This document shows, in pieces, positions 12,013 to 23,385 of a stretch of DNA of 64,000 nucleotides. This DNA comes from Liolophura sinensis. Its lineage: Eukaryota; Mollusca; Polyplacophora; Chitonida; Chitonidae. Below the pieces are notes generated by a model, which was not told the origin of the DNA, searched no databases, and was given only the letters and a program-made list of their open reading frames with translations. Position 1 is the first letter of the stretch; each line of letters starts with the position of its first letter. The translations under genes and the position numbers were made by a program. The stretch lies in assembly GCF_032854445.1 (NCBI RefSeq), contig NC_088300.1, positions 18,419,570 to 18,483,569 of the forward strand. The letters are read 5' to 3'.

Positions 12013-12639
12013 GAAACAAAGCAATGAATGGAGTAATAAGCACGTTTACTTTCAGGACAGATAGATTGAATTTTCCGCCTTGTTACATAGGCAGATGTTT
12101 CGCTCCGATATCACTGATATTGTTATGTCGCAAAACACGTACTGGTGTGACCTTTCTATCATCTCAATATTGTTGAAACTGGTGTTAAATTGTGAAATAT
12201 AATGAATTATTGGCGCCAAAGAATGTTATTTTCGTCATTAAATAGAAAGGAAGGAGGGCCATTAAGCACAATGCTGTGTGGGATACCGTGCAAGCTGTGT
12301 TCAGTAGCCAGGACAATATTGCTTGCATCCGGAGCTCGTCGAGCTAAATTGGCTAGAAATGCAATTACCAGAATTACATGCACACTCAATATGCGGTTCG
12401 CTATACAGCCTCACAAATGTTCCCTGTTTGTCCTTTTCCATCAGTATGTTATGCAACCAAACCCAGTTAAAGAACAGGATATCAAAGGACATGTTTCCAC
12501 AAAAACCAAAAATAAATAAAAAGACATTTTTAATGCTATCCATTTTATTGTCATCGAATCGGATGTGTTTTCCTGTTCAAAATATTGCTGCTGGTGCTTC
12601 CTCATTACTGCCCGTCTCTTTAACCCAAACAGAGACAAA

Positions 12640-13375
12640 ATGCTCAACCCATATTGTGGCCATGATGTTCAAAACACAGAAAAATGTCCAACTCACTTTA
12701 GGGCCGTGTTGCTGGAACATGCAAAATACTCAATAAACACTGGGGCCATGTTGCTAAAACAGACACAAAATGCTAAATCCACATTGTGGGCATGTTGCTG
12801 GAACAGAGACAAAATGCTAAATCCATATTGTGGGCATGTTGCTGGAACAGAGACAAAATGCTAAATCCACATTGTGGGCATGTTGCTGGAACAGAGACAA
12901 AATGCTAAATCCACCATTGTGGCATGTTGCTGGAACAGAGACAAAATGCTCAACTCATATATGGCCATCTTGCTAGAACAGACACAAAATGTCCAACTCA
13001 CATTGTGACCATGTTGCTAGAACACAGTTTTAAGATAAACATCACCATGTGTTGATGTTGCTCGAACGAAGGATTAATATTCAACCCACATTTTGGTTTA
13101 TGTTGCTCAAACAGAGGCTTTGTACTCAACCCATACTTGGTTCATGTTGCTCGAACGAAGGATTTATACTCAACCCACATTTTGGTTTATGTTGCTCAAA
13201 CAGAGAGTTTATACTCAACCCATATTTGGTTCATGTTGCTCGAACGAAGGATTTATGCTCAACCCACATTTTGGTATATGTTGCTCAAACAGAGAGTTTA
13301 TACTCAACCCATATTTGGTTCATGTTGCTCGAACAGAGGTTTTATGCTCAACCCGCATTTTGGTTCATGCCGTGA
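12640..13375 (+). repeat. ~46-bp minisatellite with dimeric second half
   Basis: First part: units of about 46 bp with GTTGCTGGAACAGAGACAAA and ATGCTAAATCCACATTGTGG. From about 13050 the units alternate between two forms, one with GTTGCTCGAACGAAGGATTT and one with GTTGCTCAAACAGAGAGTTT, giving a dimer of about 88-90 bp. Reading frames of 82-138 codons here follow from the repetition and are not called genes. Confidence 0.9.
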
Positions 13376-14440
13376 CATTGGATGAACGAATGGTCGTTTT
13401 CTTTTACCTGTCCACTAAAGGTAAGTGGTCTCAAATTTGCGAACTGGACACTTTTTGCTTCTGCATTTTATGTAGTTTCCTGGCCCTATCAATTGCTCGT
13501 TTTACATAGATATTTGTCATTGTAACACAGTTATCAACGCACGAGAGGAAAGTTATAGAAAATCAATTCCTTATTATAGGCGATTGTAGCATCATACCAA
13601 AGAATGCATTTTTTTTGTTCATTTTGATCATTAATAAATAGCTCGTGTCGTGTGATTTTATAGGAATTGTTATTCAGCTTATTCAACTTGGTTGTGAAAT
13701 GTACGTTTCATAAGAGGCTTTATCGCACATGTATGTCATATTACCAATATTAAAGCACAGCTGTAAACATATAGGCTATACTAATAGTCTGCATAGCCCA
13801 TGGACCCGAAGCTACACGCAATATGAAAATATGAAAAAAATTATTTGACTGATGAAAGATTGTGAATAAATCCAATTGTGGCAGCTGCACTACTTATCTT
13901 TTCAGTCTAAAAGAACGCAGAGCATATGACACTATGCCAATTTGGCATTTCTATACGTAGTACTTTTATTCAATTTCCAGCCACTTTTTCACCTGTTGGC
14001 TGCTTCTGTGAAAACTCAAACCTTGTGACCATGTGTTGTTGCAACCTTCAACGAAACATAGTAGAGGTATTTAGGCAAAACCTCACTAAAAGGTTTAATT
14101 ATCATGAAAGCCATACCATATGCTTTCTTACTTTTTGGTGTTTTACATTAAAAGTTGCTTCGGAAATTGGTCTTACGATTATTGACGCACTATGTCTGAC
14201 GGCTGGTATACGAGTGTCTGATTTGACGCCTAAATTCAGGAATATGATTGTTATATTTTCCATGTTACTGAATGGAGTACTAAAATGCAGCGGATAGCAG
14301 CGTTGTCCTGATTATACACGTTCATACCACACATGGGATGGTATAAACATGCTCATTATTAAATCTACATACCCCAGGAACCATCTTGTTCTTGTCTCCC
14401 TGAAAAGAGTCATTTAACGCGTAAGTATATGCAATATTCG
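13376..14440. other. Gene-free AT-rich interval
   Basis: No exon, SINE or tandem array recognised, except a piece at about 14125-14195 that matches a dispersed sequence also seen near 15660, 20040 and 34420. A 123-codon frame at 13926-14297 overlaps that dispersed piece and has no recognisable domain. Confidence 0.4.
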
Positions 14441-14444
14441 TTGT

Positions 14445-14975
14445 CCGAACACAGTATTAATGCCAACCCACATTATGTCCCTGTTTCCCAAGCACAATTT
14501 TAATGCCAACGCACATTATGTCCCTATTTCCCGAACACAATTTTAATGCCAACCCACATTATGTCCCTATTTCCCGAACACAGTTTTGATGCCAACACAC
14601 ATTATGTCCCTGTTTCCCAAGCACAATTTTAATGCCAACCCACATTATGTCCCTATTTCCCGAACACAGTTTTGATGCCAACACACATTATGTCCCTGTT
14701 TCCCAAGCACAATTTTAATGCCAACGCACATTATGCCCCTATTTCCCGAACACAGTTTTGATGCCAACACACATTATGTCCCTGTTTCCCGAACACAGTT
14801 TTAATGTCAACCCACATTATCTCCCTCTTTCCCGAGCACAGGTTTAATGCCAACCCACATTATGTCCCAGTTTCACGAGCACAGGTTTAATGCCAACCCA
14901 TATTATGTCCCTATTTCCCAAACACTGTTTAAATGTTAACTCACAGTATGTTCCTGTTTCACGAACACAGGTATA
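14445..14975 (+). repeat. 43-bp minisatellite
   Basis: About 12 units of 43 bp, core TTTTAATGCCAACCCACATT followed by ATGTCCCTATTTCCCGAACACAG. The wording resembles the array at 12640-13375 (CAACCCACATT, a GTTT block and GAACA-CAG), suggesting common origin. Confidence 0.92.
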
Positions 14976-15780
14976 TTGGATAACTTTAATCTACGTCAAA
15001 AGTGTTCGACTCAGAAAACTGCTTGTCGTGGATGTTCCATCAAATGCCTTCAGTTAACTGCCTTAACTTTTACAATTAGTAGAACACAATCTTTTGGAAA
15101 TAAATAAATAAATAAATAAAAGTGTTGTAAGGGTATTTTCGTTCTTCTTCAAGTATTCTAATTTAATCATATCTAATACAGTTATGTACCTGATTAAAAT
15201 GGGAACACGAAGTTATTAAAGCATCACTGAATTTTGCACGCTTTTTACGATTAATGTATTTATGGGAGCAGTTGCACGTATGGTTGGAATCTATTTTCGA
15301 TATCGTGACAAAAAGATCCATCCACAAGTCATTTCTAGCATCGTTTAAAGCCCATGAATGCTTCTGAATCAGTATGCATTTATAGCTTAATTTTAACTGA
15401 TATTTGATGGGCTGTGAGTCTTTAGATTATTGATTTTAAACGGTATTTAACGGCTCAGACGTGGTGCAGGATTTTCGAATTTGACATTTAAATGTAATGT
15501 AGACTAAAACTGTCCCTATACAAAGGCTGTGGGGTCGATTCTTTCTATAGACATTATGTGTTCTTAACGTTTAGTTCTGAAAAAGTCATGGCAATAAGTA
15601 CACGGTTTGGATACTGATTTAATTTATTCGCCTAATGTCTTACTTTATATACGTCTTTAGTTCTTACCTGCTTTACGTTGAATATTGTTTTGGAAAATGG
15701 TCTGGCGATTGTTGACCAGGAACGTCAAAATTAATATATTGATGTCCGCTTCAACGCCAAGATGGCTACTGGTAAATTTA
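14976..15780. other. Gene-free AT-rich interval
   Basis: Nothing coding recognised. Contains a short (AAAT)n stretch near 15105-15120 and one copy of the dispersed sequence at about 15655-15725. Confidence 0.4.
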
Positions 15781-16440
15781 TGTTTTCTGTGTTCTGTGAA
15801 GGCCGTGGTACTCGGTTTTACTATACACATTTTGTGTTTCTCTTCGCTTGGTTCAACAAAGGTCGTGGTATTGGGTTTTACTATACACATTTTGTGTTTC
15901 TCTTCGCTTGGTTCAACAAAGGTCGTGGTATTGGGTTTTACTATACACATTTTGTGTTTCTCTACGCTTGGTTCTGCGAAGGTCGTGGTATTGGGTTTTA
16001 CTATACACGTTTTGTGTTTCTCAACGCTTGGTTCTGCGAAGGTCGTGGTATTGGGTTTTACCATACACGTTTTGTGTTTCTCAACGCTTGGTTCTACGAA
16101 GGTCGTGGAATAGGTGTTCACAATACACATTTTGTGTTTCTGTACGCTTATTTTTGTGAAGGTCGTGGTATTGGGTTTTACTATACACATTTTGTGTTTC
16201 TCTACGCTTGGTTCTGCAATGGTCGTGGTATTGGGTTTTACTATACACAATTTTTGTTTCTCTACGATTGGTTCTGCGAAGGTCGTGGAATAGGGGTTTA
16301 CAATACACATTTTGTGTTTCTCTACGCTTATTTTTGTGAAGGTCGTGGTATTGGGTTTTATTATATACATTTTGTGTTTCTCTACGCTTGCTTCTGTGAA
16401 CGTCGTGGCATTGTGACAATAAACATTTTGTTTCACTACG
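15781..16440 (+). repeat. 60-bp minisatellite, 11 units
   Basis: Eleven units in near-perfect 60-bp register, core GGTCGTGGTATTGGGTTTTA then CTATACACATTTTGTGTTTC. Units at 16081-16140 and 16261-16320 share private variants and each is followed by a unit with TTATTTTTGTGAAGG, a three-unit (180-bp) higher-order period. Because 60 is divisible by three, long frames are open on both strands (for example 276 codons on minus, 229 on plus). Confidence 0.95.
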
Positions 16441-17540
16441 TTTTTTCCTAGAAAAGTCGATTTTCCTGTCATCGGATGTTTTCGCATGTTCTTTTTACAT
16501 GGTTTTACTTCAGCTGAATCAATACTATGTTAATTTACCGGTACAAAAACTTGGCTTTTCTTTGTTTTGGCGTGTTCAAATTGCATAATCTGTAGTACTC
16601 TCGCTACAAAAGGACAACAGCTCATAGGCTGATAAACTAACAAATAGCCTTTGACACCAGCGTTTTCAAATGTACCCAGTGTCAGGTGACCATCGAGGTG
16701 CGCTGATTTCCATTACCTATCAAGTTGATCTTTTCACCCAGCAAATAGATCAATTTTAAATATTCTTTGGTTCTGTGGTACACTTGGTATAGAGACGTAG
16801 CTATGGATGATGGTCTTAAATTTACGGTAGGCCTACTTGCTAATCAGTGCACCTGAATTGTTAGCTGGAGTAGGCCTAAACGACTTCTTTGTGTTTTTCT
16901 CCGTCTAATTTTAAACACAGATACTTGTGATTGTATACATTTCACGCCGCGATGGGTTCACATTTAAACATATAATATTGATGTATTGTGTTTCTGTCAG
17001 TTTTATCCTTTTTATTTCACGGCAGAGTAATTGGTGAATTAATGGAAGAGCAGAGAGCGCTTTTGGCACACCTGTTACCTTAAATGGACGCATGTTGTAC
17101 ATGAAATGTAATGTCTTCAAACGCTGCTTGCCTGTTCTCAGTGCTGCACAGATACTCATGTGTATACTAGCCGTAGTTATCAGCTGATATTTACCGTTAA
17201 CCGTAACAAGTAACTGATTATGAACAAACCCTTCTAACTGATGACGGTTAATAGGTGACACCCAGGACGCTGCCAGGGTGCGTGAGTTATTGTGGTCTCC
17301 TGGGGAAGCGAAGCTACAGGGCTGCCCCCGGCGTTAATATCAATCAGTTTCCGAACCAACACGGAAGACACCCAGTAGCACCGTGTTCCACTCAATTCCG
17401 ACAACTCACGATGTTGTAACTCGGCATTGCGCCTGCTGACACTGTCGTGAAACTATTAGCATATCTGCTCGCCTTCTGCACGGCCCGTCACTCTCTGGGA
17501 TACCGGAACCAGCAACAGACTCTCGTATACAACCTCTAAG
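16441..17540. other. 5' flank of the claudin-like gene at 17541
   Basis: No exon recognised. The last 250 bp is richer in G+C and probably includes promoter and 5' UTR. I see no clear TATA element. Confidence 0.35.
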
Positions 17541-17942
17541 ATGGCCCGAATCACGGCCGTTATCGCCTTGTGTCTTCTTGTCGTCGCGTTTGTGGTCTTC
17601 CTGGTAGGATTCGTCACCCCTCTGTGGCTGTGGTCACGCACTCACACTAACGTCCGCCTGGGACTGTGGCAGGCTTGTACCATTGATTGCTTTGGTTTAC
17701 CTCTGGATTATGGTAAGTTGCAATTCATTATAAACCTCATTAAACCTCTTTATAAAAGTATAACTTTAAAATATTTCATTGTATCAGATTGCATTTTTCC
17801 TAAAAGGCCTTTATAATAACCATTTTCATATTCCACCATGATAATATAAAATGTATTAAAGCTTAAGGATTAACCTGTGAATAATAAATAATTGTAATAA
17901 ATAATTAGTAATAAATATATATATATATTCACATTTGCATTT

Positions 17943-18028
<86 letters not shown>

Positions 18029-21000
18029 CTTTGTTAACTTAAACGCGTGTGAGATATTGTCTTTAGTGTGGCAATGTCTAGAGCTGACTATTTGATATGG
18101 AAAAGTTGCTGTGTTCTGAGAACCTCATATACAAGCATTAAGACAAGATCTAGGGATGTAGGCAGCTTCCGCTGCAGCTCGTATGGTAGCAGCAACCTGA
18201 TACGCACAATGTTATAGTGGGAACACCTGGCTTGTCCTCAGACTGGCCTAGTATACCTCAAACTGGCCTAGTATACAGGCTCGGTATAAAAATAAAACAA
18301 CAATTGCAAATCAGTGCAATTTTTATAGGTATTCATAAAATCAATGTCGGTATGTGTGACACCTGGCGGCAACATCAAACTACAACGGTGTGTACAGATC
18401 GTATTTTTGCGTTCCGGCGGTATTAACATAGGGCTGTTCATCTCGGCAGAATATAGGCCTACATATGCCTTCGTGTATAGCCCTCTGGCGCATAATTTAC
18501 GATCACGGCAAAACGAAACCTTCCATTATGATGTTACGCAACGGTTATATGCATGAAACATTATTTGCCTCACGAACTGATATTTCTGTGCGCATATCGA
18601 TTAAGTAACTGTAGCGTAACACTTTGCTGTGACCGTCTGTCAGTTATGTGTAGTGACCCAGACTAAGAAGACTCGTGGAACAAGCAGAAGTGTTCTGAAT
18701 GGATGACTATGCTCAAACTTTTCTCAGATCTAGAAATCACACTTACTCTTCTTCGCTTATCGACATGAGCGCCAATTATTAAAACTTTAGGTTTGACTGA
18801 TTCATTGCCTAGAGTTGAACGTCGCTTTCAGCATCATTTCGTTCACACCTGTCTCATTACCGACATGTAGGCATGTTATGTTCTTAAGAAGTAAATATCT
18901 ACTGTCTTGTGCACGTGTACTTTTAAAGAGTAGGTACACAAATGTGGTTATGCAAGATGCACTTTATAACGTGTGTATGCAAATTTGTTACAGTGAATGT
19001 GTAACTGTTGTACACAGCTTGCGTATGTTTTCTCTAACTGCCTTTGGAGAGTTTAAGACACCAAACCCAGGTCTTACCCAGTGGAAGTATAACTGGTGGC
19101 CCGCTCCCTTACAGTTTATGAAGTCTTCGGTATGGTTCGAGTCAGTTTTGAACTTGCGTCTCCAGCCTCGGGAGCTCTAACTCAGATAACAGACCCCGGA
19201 CAAACTATATACATATAATGCCAGACAGAGAATTTCGGCGGAGGCAAATGTTTGTGGTCGCTGTTACCCGCATCGCAACCTTGGCATATCACGAGCTGAA
19301 CCTATCTATGTAATTTTTTCAAGTGGTGTATGGTTGCGAATTTTAGCTTTATTACTTGCATGCATGCACATGTATTCGCATGTGATTGTATGGTTAGTGT
19401 ATAAGCGAGATCACGATATGGTCATTTGAGTGGTTCCGTCTCCATTAGATGTACATCTTTTATATTTCACTTAAATCTGGACATCGTGACAGATGATCGT
19501 AGATATGAATCAGAAGCTTTTATAGAGACGTTTTAGGTTATTAATCACAAGACAAATTTCTAAAACAACATTTAAAAAAAAACCACCAGTGAGCTAAGAA
19601 AGTATATAAAATAAGTAAAGAAATTAGAACGGAGTCATGTGAAGAGAAGCTGTCAACAGTTTACAATGATGCTGAGAAAACTTAAGGAATGTTCTAATCG
19701 CATGGATTTAACCATATCTAAACCATGCACCAACCTAGTTTATCAGTTGTCCTTAACTGAAAACATGTATCTCACTTGCACTTTGATTGCAAATGTTTAC
19801 ATGTCCAGCGTGGATGTTTTATTCAACACGATGCATAGACACCTCCTATCCCGCAGAATTAAACACAGCATTATGGTTAAAGGACAATTATTTAGCATTC
19901 ATTCATGAATATTAACTCTGGCATTGGAAATGGATTTAGAATTTCTTATTCACCATTTATTGACACATTTGACGTGTATTGCTCCTCTTTCCATGAATCC
20001 ATCCTAAAGTCTTATTGTCAACACTTACACTTTTTTAGCCTTTGGAGGTTTGTCTTGAACGTTGTTTTTGAAGCTGGTCTTGTGATTACTGACTTGCGTG
20101 GAACGTTCATTATTATTGATGATTAGCATATGAATGGCCGTGTTCACGCATAGTGTCTTGATGAATGCCACTATAAATGAGATCAACTGCATTATAAAAA
20201 TGCAGTATAGAGAGTGAAACCAGAACAGCCACAACTGTAATAGCAAATGGTCACAGTTAACGGGGCATATATCGGCATATGCGTTTTGGTAACTTATCAA
20301 TCAGTAAATCAAACATTCCCTCATAATGGTAACTTATCAATCAGTAAATCAAACATTCCCTCGTAATGGTAACTAATCAATCAGTAAATCAAACATTCCC
20401 TCATAATGGTAACTTATCAATCAGTAAATCAAACATTCCCTCATAATGGTAACTTATCAATCAGTAAATCAAACATTCCCTCGTAATGGTAACTAATGGA
20501 TCAGTAAATCAATCATTCCCTCATAATGGTAACTAATCAATCAGTAAATCAAACATTCCCTCATAATGGTAACTAATCAATCAGTAAATCAAACATTCCC
20601 TCATAATGGTAACTTATCAATCAGTAAATCAAACATTCCCTCGTAATGGTAACTAATGGATCAGTAAATCAATCATTCCCTCATAATGGTAACTTATCAA
20701 TCAGTAAATCAATCATTCCCTCATAATGGTAACTAATCAATCAGTAAATCAAACAATCCCTCGTAATGGTAACTAATCAATCAGTAAATTAAACATTCCC
20801 TCGTAATGGTAACTAATCAATCAGTAAATCAAACATTCCCTCACCGCCCCGGATAGCACAGTTGGTAGAGCGTCCGCTTCGGGACCGGTAGATCCAGGAT
20901 CAATCCTTGGTCGAGTCACACGTAAGACTTTAAAAGAGGAAGTTGTAACTTCCTCGCTTGGCGTTCAGCATGAAGGGGATAGTGCAACGACTGGTTGACC

Positions 21001-21904
21001 CGTATCAGTATAATGGCTGGGGCGGGGCGGCTTACTTGCCTTCGGTAAGTCGTCTCAGTGATGCAGCACTAAATAAAAGAGCGGTGGAAATCCGTCCTGC
21101 TACAAAGGAGGCACATTACACGTGCATGCACCCTAATGATTCCTTCGTCGTCATATGACTGAAAAATTGTTGAGTACGACGTTAAACCCCACTCACTCAC
21201 TCACTCAAACATTCCCTCATAAGTATTATTGTATACCTCTTTCTCTCCCTCAGGTTTTTACAAGGCCACCCAGGCCATGGAGACCCTGGGCCTGCTGTGT
21301 GTGTTCGGAGCTATCCCTAGTTTCATTCTCTACCTGTATTATTCCAATAAAGAAGAGAAGAGGGCGAATCGCAACCTCACCTGGCTGTTTAGCTTCCTCT
21401 TCACACTAATCTCATGTAAGTCTCTACGATCATCTCACACCGTGTGTAACATTTATGTCAAATAAATTTGCACACTTATTCGATGTTCTTTGTAACATGT
21501 ACCTCAGGTAAATTTGCACACTAATACCATGGCCACTGTAACATTTATCTCATGTGAATCTGCACACTTATTCTATGCCATGTGCCTATCTCTTTTATAC
21601 CTGCGCGTATATGCTTTTACAGGTATATTGCTGGCTGAATACAGGTTTAGTGTATCTCACTACAGTTATTAGAAGCGCATGTCATGCAGGTGTGTTGTTT
21701 GTTGTTACAGGCGTGTTTATCATTATCGGTGTGATCTCGTTCGGTGCTCGCTATCACGAGGTGGTGTTTTCCACAGAGGACAGTTCCGGCCCGTACGTCG
21801 CTACAGACTTCCAGCTTTCCTGGTCGTTTGGTCTTACTACAGGCGCTGGCATTCTCTTCCTCTGCTCCGGCATTCTGCTTACCGCCGATAGGTTTTTCAA
21901 TTAA
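17541..21904 (+). CDS. claudin-like four-TM protein, complete, 175 aa
   Basis: Exons 17541-17712, 21254-21415 and 21711-21904 (528 nt including stop), both introns phase 1 with GTAAGT donors and pyrimidine-rich CAG acceptors. TM1 is about residues 5-27. The extracellular loop has W29, GLW at 41-43, C46 and C50, the claudin/PMP22 signature whose two cysteines are disulphide-linked in the family. TM2 is about 67-87, TM3 about 100-122, TM4 about 148-170. The cytoplasmic tail is very short (TADRFFN) and ends without an obvious PDZ-binding motif, unlike many vertebrate claudins. Likely a plasma-membrane or junctional protein; whether it is a barrier claudin or a PMP22/EMP-like protein cannot be told from sequence alone. 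Closest paralogue is the gene at 1739. Start context AAGATGG is good. Confidence 0.9.
17945..18026. repeat. (AT)n microsatellite
   Basis: Some 40 uninterrupted AT dinucleotides in intron 1 of the gene at 17541, preceded by a shorter AT run near 17916-17929. Confidence 0.98.
18027..20283. other. Intron 1 interior, nothing recognised
   Basis: Non-coding AT-rich sequence. A copy of the dispersed sequence shared with 14.1, 15.7 and 34.4 kb lies at about 20020-20115. Short reading frames lack splice-site support. Confidence 0.4.
20284..20843 (+). repeat. 40-bp minisatellite, 14 units
   Basis: Fourteen units of CATAATGGTAACTTATCAAT + CAGTAAATCAAACATTCCCT with few substitutions. Three-unit blocks (with TAATGGATCAGT variants) recur, indicating 120-bp higher-order copies. 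The array ends exactly where a SINE has inserted. Each unit contains AATG-GTAACT and CAATCAG-TAAATC, weakly splice-like, but no exon edge is part of the unit. Confidence 0.96.
20844..21204 (+). mobile_element. Full-length tRNA-derived SINE with 15-bp target duplication
   Basis: The head CCCCGGATAGCACAGTTGGT-AGAGCGTCCGCTTCGGGA followed by a box-B-like GGATCAATCC is a tRNA-type pol III promoter. The body runs through AACTTCCTCGCTTGGCGTTC and GGTTGACCCGTATCAGTATA, then the conserved CGTCGTCATATGACTGAAAA-ATTGTTGAGTACGACGTTAA and a (CACT)n tail. TCAAACATTCCCTCA is present at 20829-20843 and again at 21205-21219. This is the reference copy for the other truncated copies in the window. Confidence 0.95.
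21404..21587 (+). repeat. 46-bp repeat x4 beginning in exon 2 (donor in unit)
   Basis: Four consecutive units of exactly 46 bp at 21404, 21450, 21496 and 21542, each ending in TGTAA or close to it. Unit 1 contains the last 12 bases of exon 2 (CACTAATCTCAT) and the true donor GTAAGT. Unit 3 has CCTCAGGTAAAT and unit 4 has TCTCATGTGAAT at the matching position; unit 2 has lost the GT. The units are diverged, so the array is old. Confidence 0.88.
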
Positions 21905-23240
21905 ATAGACAAACACAATCGTTGGTTCATGTGGACAATTATGAAAATTGACTATAGTAATTAAGTAAAACAGACATGAGAATTTAGCCATTGCGTGTAC
22001 GTCGGATGGGATATGTGTGTCTAACACTAATCAATACAATACATTCCAACCCCTGGGGATACGAGAGTGTCACGACAGCACAGTGATAACGTTATGATAT
22101 CCTGCGGCCTATCTGCACGACACACGGCTGGAGTTATCTCCCTTACTGCGCAAAGACTAAATGGCTCCAAAAACGAGACTAAATCAACGAAGTTATAAAA
22201 CAAAACCAGCAGACAGAAGATGCGTTTTGTGTGGAAAAGATGTCAAAGATGTAACATCAAATACTGGATATGAAAATTTTTGTATTGCCTTTTTGGTGTA
22301 GCTAATAAACAGAACTCCGTTCTTTGTACACAAGAATAAGAAGTGTAATCTCATATTTTGGAGTTTGGCTGAATTGTATAAAAACAACTGTTCGCCCAAA
22401 TAGTCGAAATTGTATACGTTTGAGGAAAGTAATGAGTCTACGTTTATCACATCTTTATATTATAATTATGTAAATTTTAAGTAGTAATGTAATTATTACA
22501 CTGCAGTAAATGATTTGTAATTTAGGGGTGAATCTGTCATATAACCAGGGTTTTATTTGTAAACTAACGATCCCTCAAACATATTTACTGAGCTCATACA
22601 TATTTAAAGTGGACTGATCACACCTAAGATTATGTAATTGTCACTATAGACGCCTTTTTGTGCCCTCCTCAGCAATAACATCAACACAGATGTAGCTGTC
22701 GGTATCGTCTCATGCGTTTTGCACATTTCCCCACCAGTTGTTGCTTATTTTATACTGTTTCCAGTGAATCAGTGTTATTATTATGTAAGGTTTTGGGTCT
22801 CACAAATTCCCCGTTATCCACTACGTACCTCTGGGGGGTCGTACCATACGTCCTACACACTTCTCCATTAAGTGTTACTTATTAAGATGTTTTCTCTACA
22901 ATAAATGTCATTATTTTAAACGACGTTTGTGTCCAACTGGTCCTTATCCAATATATTTATGGTTCCATGCATTGTGTACTGTGTATGCTCTATAGACTTC
23001 ACTATTACTTTTTTGCTTATTTATATTTAGTGTACAACTCGGCACCAGCTACAGGATGACCATCTGCCCCTCCCATGGGTCGTACTCTGTAATCTGCACA
23101 CTTCTTTATTACAACGCACTGCTTCTATTTGGCCACGATATGGCTGACAAATCTACTGACGTAAAGCCAGCGCGAGCTGGATTCGAGCACTCGACCTCAC
23201 TCGTAAAGAAATGGTCGTCTTTCAGTTGAGATGTATTTAT
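21905..23240. other. 3' flank of the gene at 17541
   Basis: Candidate polyadenylation signal AATAAA at 22304-22309, about 400 nt after the stop codon. Otherwise no feature recognised. Confidence 0.4.
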
Positions 23241-23385
23241 TCATTTATTTATTTATTTATTTGAATGGTGTTTTATGCCCTACTCAAGAATATTTCACTT
23301 ATACGACAGCGGGCAGCATTATGATTGGAGGAAGTCGAGCAGAGCACGGAGGAAACCCACGACCATCTGCTGGTTGCTGCCAGGC
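23240..23385 (-). mobile_element. (AAATA)n-tailed SINE, reverse orientation, truncated
   Basis: Starts with TTTATTTATTTATTTATTTG, then GGTGTTTTATGCCCTACTCA, ATTTCACTTATACGACAGCG, a GGAGGAA block and ACCCACGACCATCTGCTGGT. The head end is missing. Confidence 0.85.

Noticed and set aside
15657..16487. 276-codon minus-strand repeat protein
   Set aside because: A 60-bp tandem array leaves multiple frames open on both strands; no splice sites, start context or domain support a gene. Kept only as a repeat with a low-interest note.
20844..20910. A genuine tRNA gene
   Set aside because: The tRNA-like sequence is the diverged head of a SINE with body, tail and target duplication; the anticodon arm and acceptor stem do not form a sound tRNA.
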